A stretch of DNA of 64,000 nucleotides, from positions 124,001-188,000 of the forward strand of contig NZ_JACIEP010000002.1 of assembly GCF_014196915.1 (NCBI RefSeq). The letters run 5' to 3'. This document shows positions 33,863 through 42,339 of this stretch, one piece after another. Below the pieces are notes generated by a model. That model worked only from the letters and a program-made list of their open reading frames with translations. It did no database searches and was not told the DNA's origin. The translations under genes and the position numbers were made by a program. This DNA comes from Dysgonomonas hofstadii (lineage in GTDB: Bacteria; Bacteroidota; Bacteroidia; Bacteroidales; Dysgonomonadaceae). Every line of letters begins with the position of its first letter. Within the stretch, counting starts at the first letter, position 1.

Positions 33863-34795
33863 TCACTTTTTCACCGGTTCTACCTTATATCCCAGCTTCG
33901 CCAACTGGTACAATATTCCTTCTTCCCCTGCCAGATGAAGAGCACCCACAGCGATCAGATTTGATTTATCTTTCAGTATGGCAGGAAGTTTTTCCATCCA
34001 CTTGTTATTACGATCTTTAAGCAATGCATCCTGTTGCTCCTGCGAAGCCTGACATTCATCATCGGGATTATTAAAAGAGAAATTGTACATTCCCATCAGA
34101 TCTCCTTTATGATACAGGCGGTTCAGCTCATCCAGTTGTTCTTTTGCATCATCTTGTTGCCCTACCGCACATACCAAAGCTTCGGCCTGCTCTTTTAACG
34201 GCGTGGCATCGAATAAGGCATATATCTGGTCTTCCACACTTTCCAATCCCAAAACCGGTTTTTCTTTTTCCTTTGCTATGCGCTGCACATAAGCATCGAT
34301 AGCCTCATGGCTCATCGGATTGAATCCCGGATATATTTTCGTATAAAGAGTAATCGTGTAAAGCATTGAGATCATACCCGGCTTAAGGCTTCCCAATTGC
34401 GCCAGTCCTGCACCCACCACATTACTGACTCCTGCATCAAGCTTTGTATAATCTTCCGGAGATAATAGGGTATGATACGTCTCTCCGGCAGGCATCATGG
34501 CCGATTGTTGTATCTTAGTTTGCATAGCTGCCTGGTCTGACATGACCAGTTCTCCCACTGTCTGCTCTGCATTCTCCATCACATCTTTCAGGCCTGCTAT
34601 GCTATCCACAAAATTCACATGAACAAGATGATGGGTTCCTAGTATATAAGACGGCTTATCCAGCCCATTCCCCGATACTTTCCAAAGCAACGAGCCTGTA
34701 TAACTTTCCGCATTCTGCGCAGATGCATTCAAGTTCAGCAACAAAGCTAAAATGATAACCGACAAAAAAGATGTAATAACTTTCATATTCTTCAT
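33863..34795 (-). CDS. TraB/GumN family exported protein
   Basis: 310 residues: a signal peptide (about 1-27, ending ASAQ), then the TraB/GumN (Tiki-like) fold with SLLWKVSGNGLDKPSYILGT and HHLVHVNF (about 37-64) and the C-terminal GxH-type motif NLIAVGALHLAGEEGILYQL (about 280-299). The metal-binding GTHH and GALHLAGE motifs are preserved. Members are proposed metalloproteases, but activity in bacteria is little characterised. It is the last gene of a sigma-factor operon (10-base gap), which suggests envelope-stress or substrate-linked control. Confidence 0.88.
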   Translation of the reverse strand: MKNMKVITSFLSVIILALLLNLNASAQNAESYTGSLLWKVSGNGLDKPSYILGTHHLVHVNFVDSIAGLKDVMENAEQTVGELVMSDQAAMQTKIQQSAMMPAGETYHTLLSPEDYTKLDAGVSNVVGAGLAQLGSLKPGMISMLYTITLYTKIYPGFNPMSHEAIDAYVQRIAKEKEKPVLGLESVEDQIYALFDATPLKEQAEALVCAVGQQDDAKEQLDELNRLYHKGDLMGMYNFSFNNPDDECQASQEQQDALLKDRNNKWMEKLPAILKDKSNLIAVGALHLAGEEGILYQLAKLGYKVEPVKK

Positions 34796-34805
34796 TTATA
34801 ATTTT

Positions 34806-35369
34806 TCATTCTTCATTTTCTTCGAACTCTTCCACTTCTTTTATTGCGGCTTCAAGTTTCTTTATATTGTTCCAGTAAAGTTTTTTATATGTAAAGATAA
34901 CAGCAACAAAGGCAATTGCCATTGCTATTATATATATAAAAGAGGGGATGCCTTCATCCGAAAATTCCCAGTATCCAAGAAACAGTACAAAAGCAATGAA
35001 CCAGACAAGACCGACAATGAATTCTTTGTATATTATTTTCCGGTAACGATAAACCTGATTGGATATTTCGGTAATACTATGCTGTGCCATATCTACTTCT
35101 TTCAACTTCCGGTATTTATATAATTGCCAAAGTATACCCAACAAAACTGAAATAATGTAGCTAACAGCCACCGGCATGTATTTTCCAAAGACAAGATAAC
35201 CTATCGGTAAGCATATTATCAACATGATAATTCCAAATCTCTCATATTTCAGCAAACTATTAAAGGCACTATGTCCTTCATTCGACAGCATCTTCCGGAT
35301 TTTATCATCATCGATATCCGGCCTGATATCTGTTTGCTGCCATGTTTTTTTTATATTATCCAGATCCAT
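34806..35369 (-). CDS. Membrane protein encoded with ECF sigma factor (anti-sigma candidate)
   Basis: 187 residues. An N-terminal cytoplasmic helical segment (about 1-45, MDLDNIKKTWQQTDIRPDID) is followed by four hydrophobic segments (about 45-62, 66-84, 115-133 and 142-160) and an acidic C-terminus. It sits between an ECF sigma gene and a TraB gene with 10-base gaps on each side, the place where a membrane anti-sigma factor is expected. It lacks an evident zinc-binding anti-sigma motif, so that role is inferred from position only. Confidence 0.7.
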   Translation of the reverse strand: MDLDNIKKTWQQTDIRPDIDDDKIRKMLSNEGHSAFNSLLKYERFGIIMLIICLPIGYLVFGKYMPVAVSYIISVLLGILWQLYKYRKLKEVDMAQHSITEISNQVYRYRKIIYKEFIVGLVWFIAFVLFLGYWEFSDEGIPSFIYIIAMAIAFVAVIFTYKKLYWNNIKKLEAAIKEVEEFEENEE

Positions 35370-35379
35370 AATAATTCCT

Positions 35380-35862
35380 TTATTCGTTCGACATCTGCTT
35401 TAGCTTATCCTTTATCCGGCTCAGTTTTGTAGCCACATTGGTTACCGAAAGACCAGTGATCTCGGCTATTTCCTTGTACGACTTGTCATCGAGATAAAGT
35501 AATACTAAAGCGCGTTCTATTTTCCCCAGACGATTTATCAGCTTATATAATTCCTGTATTTGCTCATTATTCTCCACCTCTTCGGGCACATCTACCGCAA
35601 TATCCACATACGCCATGTTTTTTTTATTCCTGCGATAAAACGACACACAGGTATTCAGCGCAATACGGTATATCCATGTCGAGTATTTACTCTCGCCCCT
35701 GAATGATGGAAAAGCCTTCCACAGGTTGAGCACAACTTCCTGGTATAGATCTCCTATGGGATGATCGGCGTCGGTATAGAATGAAGTTACTTTGTATATA
35801 ACACCTTCATTCTGCCGTATCATCTCCATAAACTGAGTATCGTTTTCAGTTGTTCGCACCAT
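35380..35862 (-). CDS. ECF-type RNA polymerase sigma factor
   Basis: 160 residues, the size of an ECF (group 4) sigma factor. Region 2 includes GDLYQEVVLNLWKAFPSFRG and STWIYRIALNTCVSFYRRNK; region 4 contains ERALVLLYLDDKSYKEIAEI and TGLSVTNVATKLSRIKDKLK. It would bind core RNA polymerase and read its own target promoters, probably including its own operon. A -7-like word AGTTTTTG on the minus strand (about 35894-35901) is a weak match. Followed by the membrane protein and the TraB gene, which are the likely first targets. Confidence 0.93.
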   Translation of the reverse strand: MVRTTENDTQFMEMIRQNEGVIYKVTSFYTDADHPIGDLYQEVVLNLWKAFPSFRGESKYSTWIYRIALNTCVSFYRRNKKNMAYVDIAVDVPEEVENNEQIQELYKLINRLGKIERALVLLYLDDKSYKEIAEITGLSVTNVATKLSRIKDKLKQMSNE

Positions 35863-36019
35863 CTGCGGAATTCCTTTTTATTATTATATGTCGCAAAAAC
35901 TTCTGCTTTGTCACAACATACAAGTTATTTTCTATTTAATTACGGGCTAAAATTAGAAATATGACCCTAATATTCGATATAAATCAGCGGCAAATTTTGC
36001 TCTACCTGCGAATAATTAT

Positions 36020-36027
36020 TTCCTTTG
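36020..36027 (+). promoter_or_regulatory. -7-like box very close to the thioesterase start
   Basis: TTCCTTTG, one mismatch to TAnnTTTG, only 5 bases before the ATG at 36033, which would give a leaderless or near-leaderless mRNA. Confidence 0.4.
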
Positions 36028-36032
36028 TAAAT

Positions 36033-36509
36033 ATGAAAAAGATAATAAACCCATGGGAGGGAGTGGAAGGATATATGTGCTTTGCCTGTTCGCCCCAGAA
36101 TCCGAACGGACTACATATGGAGTTCTTTGAGGACGAGGATGATGTTGTAGCACTTTGGAAACCTACAAAATATGAACAGGGATGGCTCGACACACTCCAT
36201 GGCGGCATCCAAAGCACCCTGATGGATGAAGTGGCGGGATGGGTGATTGTGCGCAAGCTGCAAACCACCGGAGTTACATCCAGGCTGGAGGCAAAATTTA
36301 TGAAAAGCATCTCCACTAAAGAACCTCAGATATCTGTCCGGGGCCGGATAAAAGAGCAAAAACGAAATGCAGTCTTTCTGGAAACGGAAATATTCGATTC
36401 GCAGGGAGAATTATGCGCACGGGCCGACCTCGTATATTTTATCGTTAGTCCTGAAAAAGCATCGGAAGAATTTTACTTCAAAGGATGTAAGATAGAGGGA
36501 GAAAAGTAG
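36033..36509 (+). CDS. PaaI-type hotdog-fold thioesterase
   Basis: 158 residues from MKKIINPWEGVEGYMCFACS. The segment CFACSPQNPNGLHMEF and the hotdog motif LHGGIQSTLMDEVAGW (about 56-71, with the catalytic Asp/Glu-type residue) place it in the PaaI/4HBT thioesterase group, which hydrolyses acyl-CoA or aryl-CoA. Substrate unknown. Earlier in-frame ATG at 35961 was rejected because a promoter-like box overlaps that extension. It lies divergent from the sigma-factor operon. Confidence 0.88.
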   Translation: MKKIINPWEGVEGYMCFACSPQNPNGLHMEFFEDEDDVVALWKPTKYEQGWLDTLHGGIQSTLMDEVAGWVIVRKLQTTGVTSRLEAKFMKSISTKEPQISVRGRIKEQKRNAVFLETEIFDSQGELCARADLVYFIVSPEKASEEFYFKGCKIEGEK

Positions 36510-36565
36510 ATTTATATAAACCTCATTTTGTATTCTTTAAATCCTAATTATAAACACATAACGCC

Positions 36566-37291
36566 ATGAAAAAAACAGTAGTTCTTGTTATAGCATTTTC
36601 AGCATTACTATCGGCATGTACCAGTAATAATGAAAAAAAAACGGACAGTAACATAGGTAACAGTAACGACATTGCTGTTATGGAAGACATCGATCTCACA
36701 TTCTCGAATATCAAATTCTCGAAAGCAATAAACGGGGCAGAAAAGCATTACAATGTAAGTGATAACGAATTGGATATCGATGGCATCACGGGCACAAACT
36801 ACTTTATATCGCCCGACGGAGGCCGCAACGAGGCTACCGCCCCTATCCTATTGTCAGAAATAGACAATACCAAACCATTCACCTTCACTACCCGCCTCGA
36901 AAGCAAAATAGAAAAAATCTACGACGCTGGTACAGTATATATCTATGTCGACAATAATAACTGGCTGAAATTTGCTTTCGAATGTGACGAGAAGTTTCGC
37001 CATCGCGTGGTCACAGTCAGGACTGAAGGCTCTTCGGACGATAACAACCACGATATTATCGGCCAGGATTATGTATACCTGCGTATTTCGTCAAGCACCA
37101 AACAGATTGGCTTCTATTATTCACCTGACGGAGAAGATTGGAATATGGCCCGTATATACAGAAATGAATACCCCGCAAAAATATGGCTGGGAATCAGTTC
37201 CCAGTCTCCTAAGGAAGGCAATAACCTTGCGTGCTTCAGGGATATGGGCCTGACAGAAAGTTACATCTCGAACCACAGAGCAGGAAATTAA
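36566..37291 (+). CDS. DUF1349 lipoprotein
   Basis: 241 residues. MKKTVVLVIAFSALLSACTS ends in the lipobox LSAC, so residue C18 is acylated and the protein is anchored at the periplasmic or cell surface. The rest is the DUF1349 concanavalin-like beta-sandwich with GGRNEATAPILLSEIDNTKP, DAGTVYIYVDNNNWLKFAFE and IGFYYSPDGEDWNM. Function is unknown; the fold suggests carbohydrate binding. It is followed by a peptide deformylase lipoprotein gene 123 bases downstream. Confidence 0.88.
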   Translation: MKKTVVLVIAFSALLSACTSNNEKKTDSNIGNSNDIAVMEDIDLTFSNIKFSKAINGAEKHYNVSDNELDIDGITGTNYFISPDGGRNEATAPILLSEIDNTKPFTFTTRLESKIEKIYDAGTVYIYVDNNNWLKFAFECDEKFRHRVVTVRTEGSSDDNNHDIIGQDYVYLRISSSTKQIGFYYSPDGEDWNMARIYRNEYPAKIWLGISSQSPKEGNNLACFRDMGLTESYISNHRAGN

Positions 37292-37381
37292 TAGAATAAA
37301 TTCTATTATTCTTTGCTTCAGGCTCTTATAAAACAGGCTATTCTTTTTTACAGGATGGCCTGTAATTCGTGTGTTTTTTCG

Positions 37382-37389
37382 TATTTTTG
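37382..37389 (+). promoter_or_regulatory. -7 promoter box of the lipoprotein deformylase gene
   Basis: TATTTTTG, 25 bases before the GTG at 37415 and inside the longer frame from 37313. Confidence 0.5.
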
Positions 37390-37414
37390 TATAAAATCAA
37401 AATCAGACACAACA

Positions 37415-38023
37415 GTGAAAAAAATAATCTGCCTGCTAATGATATTCATTAGTATATATGCTTGCAACATTAATAAAAATATGACAAAAGAAGAAGTAGC
37501 ACTGATAAACAACGGGCCCGTAAATACGCCCTACAGGGTATTATTAACCACAGACAAAAAGGATTCCCTCTTTCTGAGGCAAAAATCAACTGATCTTGAT
37601 ATAAATAACATAGCGGAAAACAAAGACCTGCAATTTTTTATCGAAAGGCTGAAAATGACCCTGGCTGTAGAATCGGGTGTGGGTATAGCCGCTCCGCAAG
37701 TCGGACTGGGAAGAAATCTGTTTCTTTTTATGCGTATCGACAAACCGGGAATACCGGTGCAGGTGGCAATCAATCCTCGCATCGTAGCGCACTCCGGCGA
37801 AACCATATGCTTTGAGAATGACGGATGCCTGTCAGTTCCTGAATTATCAGGAAATACCAACCGTTATCCATGGATAGAAGTAGAATACTACAACGAAAAA
37901 GGAGAACTGATCAAAGAACGGTTGTCGGGTCATTCCCGTGAGGGCGATTTCACCGGAGTTATCTTCCAGCACGAGTTTGATCACCTGCAGGGAACTCTTT
38001 TCATAGACAGGCTGTGCGAATAA
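37415..38023 (+). CDS. Peptide deformylase homologue with lipoprotein signal
   Basis: 202 residues from the GTG at 37415. It begins VKKIICLLMIFISIYACNIN, a basic start, a hydrophobic core and a lipobox-like IYAC with C17. The PDF motifs follow: GVGIAAPQVG (88-97), DGCLSVPE (136-143; the family norm is EGCLS) and QHEFDH (185-190). The metal ligands C138, H186 and H190 and catalytic E187 are all retained, so the enzyme looks active. A deformylase outside the cytoplasm cannot process nascent chains, so a different substrate is inferred. The canonical def is at 40938. The start at 37313 is rejected because a promoter box lies inside it. Confidence 0.75.
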   Translation: MKKIICLLMIFISIYACNINKNMTKEEVALINNGPVNTPYRVLLTTDKKDSLFLRQKSTDLDINNIAENKDLQFFIERLKMTLAVESGVGIAAPQVGLGRNLFLFMRIDKPGIPVQVAINPRIVAHSGETICFENDGCLSVPELSGNTNRYPWIEVEYYNEKGELIKERLSGHSREGDFTGVIFQHEFDHLQGTLFIDRLCE

Positions 38024-38217
38024 TGTTATAAATGCGAAAATTTATCTGATATAATGAGCGAAAAAACATCCTTATATCAGTGAAAATTGTACATTTGTGC
38101 TGATAAACGAATAGGAGTTAGTTAGGAGTTATAAATTAAGAGTCATGAAATTAACTACCTACTACTGTCTACAGTCTGCTAACTACTAACATAAATATTG
38201 ATAAAACTTTTACGAAT

Positions 38218-39237
38218 ATGAATGCAATCGACTGGTCAAATCTGTCATTCGGATATATGAAGACAGACTACAATGTGAGAAGCTATTACAAAGATGGCAA
38301 GTGGAGTACCCCGACAGAAACCGGCTCGGAGTATATCGACATTCATATGGCAGCCACATGCCTGCATTATGGACAAGAAGCTTTCGAAGGCCTGAAAGCT
38401 TTCAAAGGAAAAGACGGGAAAATCCGGATTTTCCGTATGCGCGATAATGCCCTGCGTATGATATCCTCCAGTCAGGGCACCTTGATGGCCGAACTCCCGG
38501 TAGAAATTTTTGAAGAAGCCGTAGTAAAAGCCGTTAAACTCAACGAACGCTTCGTTCCCCCTTACGGCAGTGGAGCTTCACTATATATCCGCCCGCTACT
38601 TATAGGAATGGGTGCACAGGTAGGAGTAAAACCTGCCAACGAATACCTGTTTGTTGTTTTTGTAACACCGGTAGGCCCTTATTTTAAAGAAGGATTTAAA
38701 CCGACACCTGTAGCCATCCTAAGAGGCTACGACCGTGCCGCGCCACTAGGCACAGGTACAATAAAAATAGGCGGGAACTACGCCGCCAGCCTTGTTGCCG
38801 GCGATAAAGCGCACAAAATGGGATATTCTGCCGTACTATACCTGGATGCAAGAGAAAAGAAATATCTGGACGAATGCGGCCCTGCCAATTTCTTCGGAAT
38901 TAAGGATAATACATATATCACACCTCAGTCTTCATCCATCCTGCCATCTATAACAAACAAGAGCCTGATGCAACTGGCCGAAGACATGGGATTAAAAGTA
39001 GAACGCCGTCCTGTACCCGAAGAAGAATTGGCGACATTCGAAGAAGCCGGACAAGTAGGAACTGCTGCCGTTATCAGCCCGATATTAAGAGTCGACGATA
39101 TAGATGAAAATAAATCTTACGTTATATCCAAAGATGGGAATGCAGGCCCGGTCAGCACCAAATTATATAACAAACTGAGAGGAATACAACTTGGCGATGA
39201 GCCTGATACTCATGGCTGGGTAACAGTCCTCGACTAA
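38218..39237 (+). CDS. ilvE: Branched-chain amino acid aminotransferase
   Basis: 339 residues, the fold-type IV aminotransferase of the longer, eukaryote-like BCAT class. It has DIHMAATCLHYGQEAFEGLK near the N-terminus, RPLLIGMGAQVGVKPANEYL in the middle, and TIKIGGNYAASLVAG containing the presumed PLP-binding Lys. DECGPANFFGIKDN and GTAAVISPILRVDD follow. It catalyses the last step of Val, Leu and Ile synthesis. It stands alone between word-rich gaps; no other ilv gene is in the window. Confidence 0.95.
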   Translation: MNAIDWSNLSFGYMKTDYNVRSYYKDGKWSTPTETGSEYIDIHMAATCLHYGQEAFEGLKAFKGKDGKIRIFRMRDNALRMISSSQGTLMAELPVEIFEEAVVKAVKLNERFVPPYGSGASLYIRPLLIGMGAQVGVKPANEYLFVVFVTPVGPYFKEGFKPTPVAILRGYDRAAPLGTGTIKIGGNYAASLVAGDKAHKMGYSAVLYLDAREKKYLDECGPANFFGIKDNTYITPQSSSILPSITNKSLMQLAEDMGLKVERRPVPEEELATFEEAGQVGTAAVISPILRVDDIDENKSYVISKDGNAGPVSTKLYNKLRGIQLGDEPDTHGWVTVLD

Positions 39238-39302
39238 CAACCTCGAATGGCAAAGAGCGGAGGCTTTTGTTAACTGCTGACTGCTAACTGATTATTTTAT
39301 TT

Positions 39303-40139
39303 ATGGAGCAAGTACAGACACAGGAAAGAATGGTGCTGCGCACCGAAAATCTTGTAAAGAGATACAAATCGAGAACAGTTGTAAACCACGTTTCGATAGA
39401 CGTAAAACAAGGAGAAATTGTAGGTTTGCTGGGTCCTAACGGAGCCGGCAAAACTACAACCTTTTACATGACAGTGGGACTGGTTATTCCCAACGAAGGA
39501 AAAATATTCCTGAATAACCAGGAGATAACCAAGTTTCCGGTTTACAAACGGGCACAGAACGGCATCGGCTATCTGGCACAGGAAGCCTCTATTTTCCGGA
39601 AAATGACTGTTGAAGATAATATCCGTTCTGTACTGGAAATGACAAAGACTTCACCCGAATATCAAAAAGAAAAGCTGGAAAGCCTTATAGATGAATTTGG
39701 ACTTCACAAAGTGCGTAAAAATCTGGGAGACAGATTGTCGGGAGGAGAGCGCCGCCGTTCGGAAATCGCCCGTTGCCTGGCCATCGACCCCAAATTCATC
39801 ATGCTCGACGAGCCTTTCGCCGGAGTAGACCCTATTGCCGTCCAGGACATTCAGGAAATCGTTGCGAAACTTAAATACAAAAACATCGGTATCCTCATCA
39901 CCGACCACAATGTAGACGAAACACTCAGTATCACCGACCGCGCCTACCTCCTTTTCGAAGGGAAAGTACTCTTTCAGGGAACAGCTGAGGAATTAGCTAA
40001 CAATGAAATAGTTAGGGAGAAATACCTCGGGCGGGACTTTGAACTGAAACGCAGGAATTTTGAATACCTGAATGAAACTGAAAACAGAGAAACCGGCATA
40101 TCAGATATAATAGATGCCGGCACCGATCTATTTTTATAA
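39303..40139 (+). CDS. lptB: LPS export ABC transporter ATPase
   Basis: 278 residues. The ABC module has Walker A GLLGPNGAGKTTTFYM (about 41-56), Q-loop YLAQEASIFRKMTVEDN, signature LSGGERRRSEIARCLAI and Walker B FIMLDEPFAGVDPIAVQDIQ. Those last blocks are characteristic of LptB, the ATPase that powers lipopolysaccharide extraction by LptFG. It has an extra C-terminal tail of about 40 residues (YLNETENRETGISDIIDAGT) compared with E. coli LptB, which is usual in Bacteroidota. No other lpt gene is adjacent. Confidence 0.94.
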   Translation: MEQVQTQERMVLRTENLVKRYKSRTVVNHVSIDVKQGEIVGLLGPNGAGKTTTFYMTVGLVIPNEGKIFLNNQEITKFPVYKRAQNGIGYLAQEASIFRKMTVEDNIRSVLEMTKTSPEYQKEKLESLIDEFGLHKVRKNLGDRLSGGERRRSEIARCLAIDPKFIMLDEPFAGVDPIAVQDIQEIVAKLKYKNIGILITDHNVDETLSITDRAYLLFEGKVLFQGTAEELANNEIVREKYLGRDFELKRRNFEYLNETENRETGISDIIDAGTDLFL

Positions 40140-40293
40140 ATATCTATCTCATTTTCAAGTCAATTTACTACAGACTAAGCAAATAGGGAACACCTAAAAG
40201 CACTGTTCCGTTAAGTTTTGTCTTTGCACCACCTCTGTTGAACGAAAGTGAATTGAATTATCAATCGCCAAAGCGCAGGCGAGGCAAAATCGG

Positions 40294-40372
40294 CAGAGTG
40301 AAGCGGATCTAAACATCACTTAATATAGGAGAAATATCCTTCCCTGTGGTCAGGATGACAAAAGAGTATATC
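40294..40372. repeat. Degenerate remnant of the hairpin repeat
   Basis: Shares GATCTAAA, GAAATATC and CAGGATGACA in the order of the repeats at 9528-9683 and 54044-54204 but has lost the GGCTGTCCCAAAAGT ends. Assignment rests on these short words only. Confidence 0.4.
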
Positions 40373-40490
40373 AGTTATTATCCGGTTTATGCCAGATCTC
40401 TTTTTGATTCGTTTTGGGCAATGCCAAAATGAACAATGAAACAGAACCTTAAAATTCAGCTACTAATACATATAAATAAATATTTTTATC

Positions 40491-40498
40491 TATCTTTG
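40491..40498 (+). promoter_or_regulatory. -7 promoter box of ruvX
   Basis: TATCTTTG, 9 bases before the ATG at 40508, giving a near-leaderless transcript. Confidence 0.55.
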
Positions 40499-40507
40499 CC
40501 AGATAAT

Positions 40508-40933
40508 ATGGGAAGATTTCTGGCAATAGATTATGGAACCAAAAGAACAGGACTGGCCGCTTCGGACACACTGAAAATAATAGCAAACGGCCTGACGACT
40601 GTACCAACCCATACATTGCTCGATTATCTGAAAAAATATCTTGAAAACGAAGATGTAGAGCGGATTATTGTTGGACTACCGAAACAGATGAACAACGAAT
40701 ATTCTGACAATATGAAGCATATACGTCCTTTTGTTAAGAAATTACAATCGTTATATCCTGATATTCCCGTAGAGTTATATGATGAACGCTTTACATCAGC
40801 CTTAGCCCAAAAAACGATAATTGAAGCCGGACTAAAAAAGAAAGACCGGCAAAATAAGGCCCTTGTGGACGAAATAAGTGCAGTTATTATTTTACAAAGC
40901 TATATGGAAAGCCTTCGATTACAGAACAAATAA
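40508..40933 (+). CDS. ruvX: Putative pre-16S rRNA nuclease / Holliday junction resolvase-like RuvX (YqgF)
   Basis: 141 residues from [20 protein letters not shown]; YqgF RNase H-like fold with IDYGTKRTG (catalytic Asp), [18 protein letters not shown] and [17 protein letters not shown]. The family processes the 5' end of 16S rRNA in E. coli. The upstream ATG at 40436 was rejected because a promoter box sits just before 40508. It is followed 4 bases later by def, a pairing I recall as conserved in Bacteroidales. Confidence 0.92.
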   Translation: MGRFLAIDYGTKRTGLAASDTLKIIANGLTTVPTHTLLDYLKKYLENEDVERIIVGLPKQMNNEYSDNMKHIRPFVKKLQSLYPDIPVELYDERFTSALAQKTIIEAGLKKKDRQNKALVDEISAVIILQSYMESLRLQNK

Positions 40934-40937
40934 CAAT

Positions 40938-41501
40938 ATGATACTACCAATATATTTATACGGACACCCTATTTTAAGGAAAGAGACCAAAGATATCACA
41001 CCCGATTATCCAAACCTGAAGGAGTTGATCGGCAATATGTTCGATACCATGTATAATGCCGATGGCGTTGGACTGGCAGCACCACAGGTAGGGCTGGATA
41101 TCCGTCTTTTTGTTATCGATCTGGAACCGCTTGCCGAAGACAATCCGACATACAAAGGGTTCAAAAAAGTCTTTATAAACCCCAAAATAGTAGAATATAC
41201 AGGCGAAATCGTAAAAATGGAAGAAGGATGCCTCAGCATCCCCGGAATACATGAAGGTGTGGAAAGAGAGGAAACAATCAGGATACAATATCTGGACGAA
41301 AACTTCGTTGCTCATGATGAAGTATATGGTGAGTTCTTTGCCCGGTGTATCCAGCACGAATATGACCATATAGAAGGCAAACTGTTTACCGACAAGATAT
41401 CGCCTATACGCAAACAATTGATAAAAAACAAACTGAACAATTTAATAAAGGGTAGAGTAAATTGCCATTATAGAGTGAAAGCTGTAGAAGGTAAAAGGTG
41501 A
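40938..41501 (+). CDS. def: Peptide deformylase
   Basis: 187 residues from [20 protein letters not shown]; cytoplasmic PDF removing N-formyl groups from nascent proteins. Motif I is [10 protein letters not shown], motif [11 protein letters not shown], motif [12 protein letters not shown], with all metal ligands. The C-terminal extension is normal for type I PDF in Bacteroidota. It starts 4 bases after ruvX (operon). The first polysaccharide export gene begins 24 bases downstream, so the export module probably shares this transcript or has a promoter I cannot see. Confidence 0.95.
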   Translation: MILPIYLYGHPILRKETKDITPDYPNLKELIGNMFDTMYNADGVGLAAPQVGLDIRLFVIDLEPLAEDNPTYKGFKKVFINPKIVEYTGEIVKMEEGCLSIPGIHEGVEREETIRIQYLDENFVAHDEVYGEFFARCIQHEYDHIEGKLFTDKISPIRKQLIKNKLNNLIKGRVNCHYRVKAVEGKR

Positions 41502-41525
41502 AACCTGAAAGAGACAGATAGATTT

Positions 41526-42338
41526 ATGAGAAGCATAACAAAAATATTCTTGATACTGATCTGCGCTGTTTTTAGCCTTAGTTCGTGCGTAACAAGTAAA
41601 AACACAGACTTGTTGCAGGATATCAAAATGAATCATCCCCAGGTATTAGTAAAGGCTGAAGAATACCGCATCATACCCGGCGACCAGTTGAGCATAGTTG
41701 TATATGCGTGGGATAATGAGACCGCCCGCATGTTTTCGGGATATACTCCACGACTGACATACAGAGGATTTGACCAGGGTACCGGAGTAAACACCGGATC
41801 TCAGATACAAAGTTTACAGAATACCGATTACATTGCGCCGGTCTCAGTATATGCTGACGGCACAATCACATTTCCCTACATAGGGAAAATATATGTACAG
41901 GGACTTACCATGCTACAAGCCAAAAATGTAATCAGTGAAAAATTAAGTACCTTTTCGGATGGCACAACAGCCGATGTTACGCTGGCAAACAGATATTTCA
42001 GTATACTAGGCGAAGGCGGGGCAAACCGTATTACAATGACCAGCACTTCAATGACCATACTCCAGGCGTTGGCCATAGCAACTAATATAGGCCCGTACGG
42101 AGACCGTTCGCAGGTAACTATCATAAGGCAGAATATAGAAGGAGCAACAACAAAAACGTTCGACCTGAGAAGTAAGGAGATTGTCGATTCTGAATTTTAT
42201 TACATACAACCTAACGATGTGATATACATACCTCAATCTTCCAAGAAATTCCTCGGTTCAACCAACAATTTCCCTGCTTTAGTAGCAATGCTGCTATCAG
42301 TAGCCAGTGCAGTGGTTGTTATACTTAGAATATTCTGA
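41526..42338 (+). CDS. Polysaccharide export lipoprotein, Wza-like (first)
   Basis: 270 residues. MRSITKIFLILICAVFSLSS precedes the acylated Cys of the lipobox, so it is an outer-membrane lipoprotein. The Wza/Poly_export domain follows (about 45-150, YRIIPGDQLSIVVYAWDNET and VSVYADGTITFPYIGKIYVQ), then an SLBB-like part with NRITMTSTSMTILQALAIAT and the C-terminal FDLRSKEIVDSEFYYIQPND. A hydrophobic C-terminal stretch (PALVAMLLSVASAVVVILRI) could be the membrane-spanning helix of Wza. It pairs with the paralogue immediately downstream. Confidence 0.9.
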   Translation: MRSITKIFLILICAVFSLSSCVTSKNTDLLQDIKMNHPQVLVKAEEYRIIPGDQLSIVVYAWDNETARMFSGYTPRLTYRGFDQGTGVNTGSQIQSLQNTDYIAPVSVYADGTITFPYIGKIYVQGLTMLQAKNVISEKLSTFSDGTTADVTLANRYFSILGEGGANRITMTSTSMTILQALAIATNIGPYGDRSQVTIIRQNIEGATTKTFDLRSKEIVDSEFYYIQPNDVIYIPQSSKKFLGSTNNFPALVAMLLSVASAVVVILRIF

Positions 42339-42339
42339 T

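Larger units (their letters stand above)
40140..40507. other. 368-base gap containing a decayed repeat
   Basis: No gene is evident. Bases 40294-40372 look like a decayed copy of the lpxH/VOC hairpin repeat (GTGAAG-GGATCTAAA, GAAATATCCTTC and CAGGATGACA in the same order as at 54044-54204). The ruvX promoter box is at its right end. Confidence 0.5.

Noticed and set aside
37313-37414. Upstream part of the lipoprotein deformylase frame
   Set aside because: A -7 box at 37382-37389 lies within it, and the extension has no domain; the GTG at 37415 fits a lipoprotein signal.
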